A DNA stretch of 64,000 bases from Setoptus koraiensis (taxonomy: Eukaryota; Arthropoda), in assembly GCA_048013815.1 (NCBI GenBank), contig CM106585.1, positions 20,398,001 through 20,462,000 of the forward strand, given 5' to 3'. A model generated the notes under the pieces. It searched no databases. It had not been told where the DNA came from and worked only from the letters and a program-made list of their open reading frames with translations. Both the position numbers and the translations under genes were made by a program. Shown here in pieces: positions 56,101 through 64,000 of the stretch (positions within the stretch are counted from its first letter, which is position 1; every line of letters starts with the position of its first letter).

Positions 56101-58916
56101 ATCCGCCATAACTGTGTGAGTGATTGTGTTTACAAACTGCTGGTTGGTTCTTGTCGCTCGATGACGTGATTCGTTTCAGTCAGAGTCAAAATCAAGGCTG
56201 TTGGTCGCCAACAGCCGTCAGTCAACAATGGCACTGGCAGTCCGTGAACAGCAACAGCCACAACAACAACAGCAACAACAATAACAACGCAAGCAGCGGC
56301 TCAGGTAGCGACGCAAATCAAAGGGAAACTGATGCTGTTGCAACTGGTTGCTCTAAACCGACAACAGCAGTTTGTAGTCAGTCTCGCCTGTCAGTCGCTG
56401 TGAGCACCGTCGGAGAGCTATGCGAGTTTGCGCAAACACCAGCCCTTGCGCAACCTTGTCATCTGCGAAAACCCCTGAATCTCTGTTCGCTGGTGTATCC
56501 CAATGTATCGGGAGTGTTCAACCGGCGGCGACGCATTCTTCCATTGGGTTTTCATTGTGCGCCACTAATCACGTCTCTAATCGGCTAATGAGTGCCACAG
56601 CAAGGTGACAAATGCGCCCGCTTCCTTGATTTGTGAGATGGCGGCAGCAGCAGCACTTACTTTCCTATTCTCTCTCTAATTGACAAGCTCGTTTTTTTTC
56701 TCGCTCCGTTTTTTGTCTCTTCAGTTCATTTCGACAGTGCATGTGTGTGAATCTTGTGGAGCATGAAGCTTCTACGCTGTCACGGTGGAATAATAAGAAA
56801 GCGCGCATAGTTGCGCTTTCTTTTAACGCCCACAAGAGGCATTCATCTCATCAGCGGCAGTGGGCTGTGTTCATGGGGCCGATGAGTAGCCAGAGCTCAA
56901 AAGTTTGCACAAAAAGATCGCTAAGTGTCGCATTGGTATCGCCAAGTTCACATTGCAACAACGGCAACAGTGTCAGCGGCAACAACAACAACAACAACAA
57001 CGGCAGCGCCGACTCACAGACTCACCGGACTCACCCGACAAGCTCACCTGTGCACCGTTGCAGACGGTGCTCAGGTGAGCTGAGCTTCACTGGCGAGCTG
57101 CACTGTTGTGACTCACTGGACTCAGCGATGGAAAACCTGTTACTGTCAGTCAACTAGTGGCGCTTTGTTCGCTCGCTGGCCACTCTGTTCGCACACACCT
57201 TGGACATTGTGGGGGAGGCGGTGAGGGCCGGCAGGTGGGGCTGTTCCCTTGCACAGCCTATGATTATGCCCCTGCGCAACTGCGACCAACTTTGAGTCCG
57301 TACTACTACTGTCTGACACAGCACACACACTCACTGACACAAGGCTCGCCAATTTGTATTAATGGCTCATTGCACCAGCGAACCTTGACTACACATGAAA
57401 GTATATTGCACTATAGGGAACTAATAAATATTAGTACTATACTATGTGTATATCACTGCGTGAGTATGTTCGGTGCGCAAAGTCGACTCAACTGTTGGCT
57501 AACCGACTTTAATGTGTGTGTGTGTGTGTGTGTGCACTTGGGCTGCTTAAACTTCATCACTAGAAGTGTGTGTGTGTGTGCTATAGTTATTCGAAACTCG
57601 AACTTGTTGCCGTTTCGCATACAACGAACTGGCGAATTTTGAGAAGAACCAACAACGAAATCGAATATTGAATATCATGCGAATGCATGTAACAGCGCAC
57701 AGAGAGGTGCGCACTTTATGCGAATGCTAGGCAGCAGTGGTGCAAAATTACACATTGCAGCATCTGGTTGTAGAGCACTCACACACACTTACATACAGCA
57801 ACATCAATTCAGACACACCGAGCCGATACCATATGATGATGTTGAGTATCAACGGTGGCAGCAACAGCATTTTCAGTCGGCAGTTGGCAGTCGACGAGCG
57901 GCAAGTAGCCAGGCAGCCACAACAATAATAATAAAACCAATAACGCAACTACGTAACACAACAACAGCATCAGCAGCAGCAACAGTAGTGGTATCACGAC
58001 AACTAACATCAGCAGCGGCAGCAACAGCAGTGGCAACAGTATAATAATAACACAATCTAGCCAATAATAAGCGTAATAAATGCGATGATATTTATATACA
58101 TGCTTGTGGCACTACAGTAATTATTAAAATATTGCGCCGCCTCTGGTGACATGATAATAGTGGTAGCAATAGTAACAATAATAAGTATTATTATTATATC
58201 TTTTTCATTAAAAGTGGTGTAGTGATTCCCCTTGATACACGACGCTCACCAGCGCCAGTAGCTCAAACGCACGCCGACCGACTCACATGCTCTCGCGAAT
58301 AGACTCAGCACAACAGCGCACACACACACACACACACAAAGATAGAATTGTCGCCCTGTTGAATCTATAGCAGAAACCGGCAGCGACAACAACAAAATCG
58401 AACTTTTTCGCAAATCGAACATCAGTGGCCGAGTCGAACATTGGCAAGTGTGTGATAGGCACAATAGGCAAATCGAATTTCGTGCAGCTCGCAACGAGAG
58501 CGCAGGCATGTGAGCGCCATTTTGTGTCGTCCAATTTAGTTCGATCATTACGCCTCCGTGTTCAGTGCGTTATCATCATATCAAGATATTATTTTATTTT
58601 ATATCAGATTATTTTAAATAAATAATTTTAAATTATTTTTCAAAATCAATCAATCATCAGAAGCTGCGGCAACCGAATCAAATTACAAAAACAAAATTGC
58701 ATTATCGCCACCAATGACTTGCAACGAATGAACGATCACACACGCTCAAACAACCGGGATCATGTCTCACCATTACTGTTACCAATACTCATCATTAACA
58801 GCAGCAGCAGCCATCATCATTAATCAGGACAATTGTTATCAGCAATATTGCCACCACCAAGCAGCACGACACAACAACAATAATAATATTACAGTCTCAA
58901 TTACACTCAATTCCAA
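50187..58916. promoter_or_regulatory. 8.7 kb non-coding region, likely upstream control region of the giant ORF
   Basis: No protein-coding exon is convincing. Simple repeats include (GA)n at 53350-53366 and about 53921-53937, GT runs at about 55469-55493 and 57513-57532, (TAG)n near 53414-53428, and many AAC tracts (56256-56285, 56979-57002). Donor-like sites follow a GC-richer stretch near 54903 and 54990, which could be a non-coding first exon of the gene starting at 58917. Confidence 0.4.
50601..50681 (+). mobile_element. Possible hAT-like transposase remnant
   Basis: A short open stretch reads DDVIGIVTDTASNCAPSLNK. It resembles the central acidic motif of hAT transposases, where VTDNASN-type sequence surrounds a catalytic Asp. 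No terminal repeats, zinc finger or dimerisation domain are visible around it, and the frame closes after 26 codons. If real it is an old fragment of a plain DNA transposon. Confidence 0.35.
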
Positions 58917-61900
58917 ATGGACTTTAGACACCACAACAGCGACAAAACAGCAACTTCGATGGCCCCGACTCAGAACGACAGCTCCGAAACTGCAATCAAG
59001 ACGACGACAACAACAACAACAACAGCGAGGCACACAATTAATTTGCAAGAGTTAGAGGGCATCAAGAAGCCGTCGGTGGCGGAACTGGTGAACAAGTTCA
59101 AATGTAAAACCGGCCAAGAGCCTCACACAACCAAACCAGCAATTGCCGATCCGATTCTCTTGCAATCCAACGCCAACAGCAACAACAATAACAACAACAA
59201 TGATATTGCCAACAATAAGAGATCGCCACCGGCAACGACAACAATCACAAATGTTAACCATGATGTGCCAACAGCAAGAATAGATGCCAACACAGCGCTG
59301 AGGCCCAAATATTCTGGCTATGGGCCGGACACGCTTGTTATAAAGCCGCCTTTGCAAGAGGACAACATCCAATTGAAGAAGGGTAGGTCAATAGCAGCTA
59401 TTACTGGAATAGCATCGACAAAAATCGATCAATCTTTCAACAACAATCAACAGCAAGATGAGAATCAACATTTGAGAGACGTAGAAGAAGATAAAGATTA
59501 TAACAACAAATATCAAGCAAACGATGAACAAGCCAACTGCTTAAATAGTCTCGTATTGAGAGGCTTCGAGCAAGAGACCGTGAAACGATCATCCACAAGT
59601 TATGATTCGCGTCTACCTGTGCCATCTGATGTATTTATCGACGACCAATCAGAAGACCACCACACTACTAATAACTTTTCGTCATATGATTATCATGATG
59701 ACGATCATGAGAATAGGCTAGGCCATCAGCGCCTAAATGATGATGAAGACCTTAGGAGACGGGCTCGTAATAGTACTAGTTATACAAAGCAGCAGACTAA
59801 TACCGACAGACTTGATAAAGAAGATAATGCTAAAAAGAACACTGCTACAACTGCCTATATTAGAGCCTCGAATCATCAACCTTTCATGAGGACACAGCAA
59901 CAACAATTCCACAATCATAATAATAACAGCATGCCAAATACTGATACAGATTCTAGTGATGAGCACCAGCAAACATTTGTTGCTGGTCACAGGCAGCAAC
60001 TCTCTAATCTGAAGAATGCTACCAATAATAGTGATAGGCCACAACACACCATGGCCACTCTACAATCTATGATGATAGCCGCTAGAGGAGATGAGGAGCT
60101 TAGTAAAAATCTGGCCCATCTAGACATGGACACTATGCAAATAAATCACCCAAGTCATCATTCTAGGCTCAGGCATCATCCAATGTTCTTTGAAGATCTC
60201 GAACATCATTCGGATCATATCTATAATGAGGGTTTCTTGCCCTCTGCTCAAGATGATTACTATTATTATGGACATGCTGGCGATGAAGACGAAGATTATA
60301 TAGAGGCTCATGTTAATCATCGTATGATGCACCATCATCTAGATGAGGATGATCATCTGATTGATGATATGGATCAAATTGATGACAACTATTTAGATTA
60401 TGGTCTACACACGATAGTTGAAGAGGACGAAAACAGTGAAGAGGAAGAAGAAGAAGGCGATGAGGAAGTTGATAATATATCACTGCATGATGATGAAGAT
60501 GTCACTAGCAACATTAATGTAAGCAAACTTCCAGAATCAACAACAACTAAGAAGACATTCGATGGTGGAAATGCGATGAGAGTTTCTGAAATTGATTATG
60601 ATCTCAACAAAAGTGCAACAACTAAACAGCAAGCAAGAATTCAAATGCAACCACTAACGCAAAATACTAATATAACACCTGTTCAGCCAAATTTTTCCTC
60701 ACCTTCGTCTTCAACACAATCAACTCAGTCATCTGAAGAGCAGCCAACAGAATATCAGAAACAGAAACCTCTACAACAAACAAAGTCAGATAGAACTCCT
60801 AGTGATTCATCATTGAATAGTGGCGGTTTACTAATGACCATTCCATTACGAATCTCCAATAGTGTTTCATTACCCAATATAAGTGTTAAACCATCTTCAA
60901 TGAATTGTGTTAAAACCACCAATGATTTTAATCATAAGCACACACTTCGAGCTCAATCTCCAAATTCAAAGAATCCCTTATTTTTAGCTTTAGAACAACA
61001 TCAACTATTGCAACACCAAAAACAAAAGATTTTAGTCAAGAAGATGCAGAAAAAGAATCGAAAATTGAATGGCCACGATCATATTTCTAAAAAAGATGAA
61101 ACATGCCCTCAATTGTCCTCGTTAGATCTCAACAATTTGGATGATAAGATGATAGACGATCTCATGACTCATGTTATTAATTCATCATCAGCTTCATCAG
61201 CCTCCTCGGATAGCTCGTCTTCCATGTCCATGGATATGGATGATGCTTGTGTTAAAATAACAACAAATGATGATAATGGTTGCCGAATAGTTGGAATTCA
61301 TGAGGATGAACAACATGATCATCTCATGTTTAGTCACCATCATGGGGTACTAAGTAGTCTAGATGATTTACGTGGTTCCAGTGATGAAGATGAGGAACTA
61401 ATGTTGATTAGTAGCACGGTTGCGGCGAAGGTAACAGAGAAACTTCACAAAAGTTGTTTGCTCAACAATGGCAATAGTCAGACTTCATCAATTGAAAACA
61501 GATCAAATAGGAATGTTATTAGTACACATCAGTCATCTAATATTGATAGTCACCATCAAAATCCAGAGGAAACTAGTAAAGATAATAGCTTTGTCAGTCA
61601 CGGTTGCACAGGTCTTGGCAAAACATTATCTATGAGCGTGACTAGTCAAAACAATTGCCAACAAAATCAGGCTCCTTCACAACAGCATCAGAATAAGCAG
61701 CAACAAGACTCATCTCTATTTTTGATGGCGCCATCGAAATTGGAACAATATTTCACCTCAGGTCTCATCAAGAGAAGTAGCGGTAGCGCAACAAATGGCT
61801 GTGGTTCAACATTGAATATAAACAATTCGCATCTATCCAGCCCTGATTGTAAGCAACACGACGATTGTCCTGAGAGCGATCGAGATGACGACGAAGTAAA

Positions 61901-64000
61901 CGACTGCAACGATGATATTACGAGAAAGGTGAGCTTACCCTGTGATACTAATATGAGTGATAGGCAGTTATCATCCGAGGAACAAAATGCAGCGTCCAGA
62001 GTGATGGGTGATACTAATACACAAGCCCTTCCAGGTGGAGCAACAATAGGTGTCCAGTTAACATCGAACCTACATGATCCTACGTCATCCTCTAACCTTA
62101 TCCAGCTTCAAATAGAATCTCTCATGAAACAAATGCTCAAAACAATACAAGAAAATTCCAAATCAAATAAGAATAGGGGACAGAAGAGTGCAGCTGATGA
62201 TAAAGTATCTAGTAATAGTTCGTTGCAAGACTTTGAATGCAATATGCGTCAATTAGCTCAATTGATTGCGGCTTCGCAAAGTCTTAATAATAGCCAGCAT
62301 CATATAGCCAATTCACCAATGAATTCAATCAACTTTATCAATCTTGAATCAACGCAAAACAAACAAAATTCCAACCAGAGGGCTCAATCAGCCACTGGTA
62401 CGTCCACAAGCAACAATAGTGATTATGGTAGTGATACTCAATCGTCTTCAGCAGATTGTCTTCTACAAGCAAATGAAGAAGAGGGTTTGCTGGCGATTAT
62501 ACCATCTCATCATGATCAAGCGTTGTACCCATCACCACCTAATTCTAGAACCAATCTAAGTCAAAACCATCGCCAGAGTCGTCTTCAACAGCAACAACAA
62601 CAACAGCAGCACCATTCTAATCGAAAATTACTAACTACGACTACAATATCTCCAATATTGTCAAAACAGTCATCACTGGCGGAACAAATGCCACCACCAG
62701 TAACGGCTGCCAATAGCAATCAACAGCAGCAACATTCATCAGCTCCTGTAGCCATCGAATTGTGCCAGAAAATGATTGAATCTTTCAAGAAATTGACCGA
62801 GCAACGAGACACGACTGTTTCGACATCAACTAGCACGATTGACGGATTTGCAACGAAATTGGATGTTACATCATCAGCGCCAGGTGTGCGACGAGAGGAA
62901 ACTTGTGAACAGATGAAAAGCGATGATCGATCATTGTTAGAAAGAACCTCGACTATTAACGAACAGCAAAAAGTAAAAACTGTTTCTAGACAAGAGGAGA
63001 CGATAAATCCAGAGAGTGAAGAACAAAAGATGCAGAATGATCATCATTATGACCAGGAGCGCCAGTTAATAAAAGATGAGGCTTACGAGTATCTGAAAAA
63101 TCAGATCAATAATATCATGGATACAATTCAATTACAACCTAATCTATCATCACTCCGAGCGCACAATGATTCCGGTTGTAATAATTATGATAATAATCTA
63201 GAAGCTATAGCCAAAAAACCTGCCGCAGCGGCTTCTGCAATAGCTGACGAAGAGTCTAGTCATGATAATTCCTCTCACGATAAGATTATCATGAATGTGC
63301 AATCAAAGCAAGAACAGCAGCAACAAAAATCTAGGCCAAGCTTACTGTCTGAAGCCAGTGAGACTAGCGAGGATGGAGCACGCTCTGATCATCAGCGTAA
63401 AGATAAAGAGGACGGTAATATGATAATGACAGATTCAAAATCAAATCAGTTGAGTCATGAATCAAAGGATGAAGACCAATCAGATGATCGAGGTATTGAA
63501 CTGAAAACGACTATACAACCTTGTCCACAACCTAGGAATAAGCACAAGACCCGTATAAGCTACAACCAAAGTCCGTCACCTGTGGCTATGAGCTCTCCTT
63601 CCAAACCTGGACCCGTAGTGGTAACAATTGGCGGTGGTCCAGGCCAAGTAAAATCGAGTGGCTCACAAAGTGGCAGATTGAATATCATAAATCTTGTCAA
63701 TAGAGACTATTCAAGTCAAAACTCCGATAACAATAAGGCACCATCATCGAATAAGGCATCCGTGCTTGATTGTTCATCATCCACGCTGTCTATGGTCTCT
63801 CCAATTACCACCAGCAACACCACTGAATCTTCCTCTTCTCCTAGTATAAGCATGAGTGCCAACAATGACAAGGACAACAATGCATCTCTAATTACGTCGC
63901 CATTTCACAGATCTGCCATTAACAGCCGTGAACATGCCTCCAGTAAAGTCGGTATCGAAATAGACAACTCACTAGATGGAAAGCGGCTTGATGCAAATCA
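58917..64000 (+). CDS. Giant disordered protein, 3' end beyond window
   Basis: One frame is open from the first ATG after an in-frame TAA (58884-58886) to the end of the window, at least 1,694 codons with no stop. The next ATG is at 58959. Near the N-terminus there is KKPSVAELVNKFK, resembling the short PSVAELAGKF-type motif of actin-capping regulators such as CapZIP. The rest is low complexity: His/Asp/Glu-rich (about 60180-60500), Ser-rich, and Gln/Asn-rich runs. A few islands look ordered or conserved: RPKYSGYGPDTLVIKPP, KLEQYFTSGLIKR, AIELCQKMIESFKKLTEQRD and EAYEYLKNQINNIMDTIQ. I do not recognise the family. A large scaffold or cytoskeletal regulator is possible. A 5-kb uninterrupted exon contrasts with the short spliced genes elsewhere in the window. 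Confidence 0.75.
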   Translation, partial: MDFRHHNSDKTATSMAPTQNDSSETAIKTTTTTTTTARHTINLQELEGIKKPSVAELVNKFKCKTGQEPHTTKPAIADPILLQSNANSNNNNNNNDIANNKRSPPATTTITNVNHDVPTARIDANTALRPKYSGYGPDTLVIKPPLQEDNIQLKKGRSIAAITGIASTKIDQSFNNNQQQDENQHLRDVEEDKDYNNKYQANDEQANCLNSLVLRGFEQETVKRSSTSYDSRLPVPSDVFIDDQSEDHHTTNNFSSYDYHDDDHENRLGHQRLNDDEDLRRRARNSTSYTKQQTNTDRLDKEDNAKKNTATTAYIRASNHQPFMRTQQQQFHNHNNNSMPNTDTDSSDEHQQTFVAGHRQQLSNLKNATNNSDRPQHTMATLQSMMIAARGDEELSKNLAHLDMDTMQINHPSHHSRLRHHPMFFEDLEHHSDHIYNEGFLPSAQDDYYYYGHAGDEDEDYIEAHVNHRMMHHHLDEDDHLIDDMDQIDDNYLDYGLHTIVEEDENSEEEEEEGDEEVDNISLHDDEDVTSNINVSKLPESTTTKKTFDGGNAMRVSEIDYDLNKSATTKQQARIQMQPLTQNTNITPVQPNFSSPSSSTQSTQSSEEQPTEYQKQKPLQQTKSDRTPSDSSLNSGGLLMTIPLRISNSVSLPNISVKPSSMNCVKTTNDFNHKHTLRAQSPNSKNPLFLALEQHQLLQHQKQKILVKKMQKKNRKLNGHDHISKKDETCPQLSSLDLNNLDDKMIDDLMTHVINSSSASSASSDSSSSMSMDMDDACVKITTNDDNGCRIVGIHEDEQHDHLMFSHHHGVLSSLDDLRGSSDEDEELMLISSTVAAKVTEKLHKSCLLNNGNSQTSSIENRSNRNVISTHQSSNIDSHHQNPEETSKDNSFVSHGCTGLGKTLSMSVTSQNNCQQNQAPSQQHQNKQQQDSSLFLMAPSKLEQYFTSGLIKRSSGSATNGCGSTLNINNSHLSSPDCKQHDDCPESDRDDDEVNDCNDDITRKVSLPCDTNMSDRQLSSEEQNAASRVMGDTNTQALPGGATIGVQLTSNLHDPTSSSNLIQLQIESLMKQMLKTIQENSKSNKNRGQKSAADDKVSSNSSLQDFECNMRQLAQLIAASQSLNNSQHHIANSPMNSINFINLESTQNKQNSNQRAQSATGTSTSNNSDYGSDTQSSSADCLLQANEEEGLLAIIPSHHDQALYPSPPNSRTNLSQNHRQSRLQQQQQQQQHHSNRKLLTTTTISPILSKQSSLAEQMPPPVTAANSNQQQQHSSAPVAIELCQKMIESFKKLTEQRDTTVSTSTSTIDGFATKLDVTSSAPGVRREETCEQMKSDDRSLLERTSTINEQQKVKTVSRQEETINPESEEQKMQNDHHYDQERQLIKDEAYEYLKNQINNIMDTIQLQPNLSSLRAHNDSGCNNYDNNLEAIAKKPAAAASAIADEESSHDNSSHDKIIMNVQSKQEQQQQKSRPSLLSEASETSEDGARSDHQRKDKEDGNMIMTDSKSNQLSHESKDEDQSDDRGIELKTTIQPCPQPRNKHKTRISYNQSPSPVAMSSPSKPGPVVVTIGGGPGQVKSSGSQSGRLNIINLVNRDYSSQNSDNNKAPSSNKASVLDCSSSTLSMVSPITTSNTTESSSSPSISMSANNDKDNNASLITSPFHRSAINSREHASSKVGIEIDNSLDGKRLDAN

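Noticed and set aside
56124-57157. Two plus-strand frames of 154 and 138 codons with Asn and Ser runs
   Set aside because: Driven by AAC tracts in an otherwise non-coding upstream region. Cys/His spacing in the second does not form a recognised zinc finger.
58762-59055. 97-codon frame overlapping the start of the giant ORF
   Set aside because: Different frame, Gln/Asn/His repeat only, and ends shortly after the long ORF begins.
1-64000. CRISPR arrays, tRNA or rRNA genes, LTR or capsid-bearing elements
   Set aside because: I looked for regular spaced repeats, tRNA B-box-like sequences with matching stems, rRNA-like stretches, and reverse transcriptase, integrase or capsid-like peptides, and found none I could support.

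Overview
This is a eukaryotic nuclear window, most likely from an arthropod and plausibly an acariform mite. The reasons are spliced genes with GT-AG introns that are often only 60-150 bases, an ABC transporter of the ABCH type, orthologues of the fly genes varicose, whacked and Psi, AT-rich spacers full of CA/GT and AAC repeats, and very tight gene packing. The arthropod call is fairly safe; the mite call is an inference.

Layout, left to right. 1-900: microsatellites with a diverged tandem duplication. 1-13.3 kb: a GABPA-like ETS factor lacking the Pointed domain (+), mitochondrial EF-Tu (-), a small secreted protein (-), a two-exon secreted Q/N/G-rich protein (-), a DLK-like kinase reduced to its kinase domain (-), ALG8 (+) and prefoldin 5 (-). 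The last two overlap tail to tail inside their coding regions. 13.3-27 kb: a 500-N gap, the varicose/MPP2/6 MAGUK (+), a NUDT5-like ORF without a Nudix box (+) facing the C-terminal half of TRAPPC13 (-), a NACHO/TMEM35 homologue (+), TBC1D10/whacked (+), BORCS6 (-) and TMEM50 (+). 27-46.8 kb: a decayed Rab copy, an 8-exon ABCH transporter (+), the EF-hand Rab gene RASEF (+), RBM25 (-), RpS21 (-), a stand-alone polymerase-eta-like little finger (+), a second decayed duplicate covering the facing ends of RASEF and RBM25, and ENOPH1 (-). 46.8-64 kb: Psi/FUBP (+), about 8.7 kb of non-coding DNA with one trace of a hAT-like transposase, then a giant disordered ORF (+) that runs off the end.

Most of the genes are housekeeping and unrelated in pathway: organelle translation, N-glycosylation, protein folding, membrane traffic (TBC1D10, BORCS6, TRAPPC13, RASEF), splicing (RBM25, Psi), the ribosome and methionine salvage. 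I see no operon-like functional cluster.

The most unusual signal is a recurring pattern. Five intact ORFs match well-known proteins but lack a defining domain: GABPA without PNT, DLK without its zipper, NUDT5 without the Nudix box, half of TRAPPC13, and the polymerase-eta little finger without the polymerase. Two local copies of the RASEF GTPase segment show that duplication and decay have occurred here.
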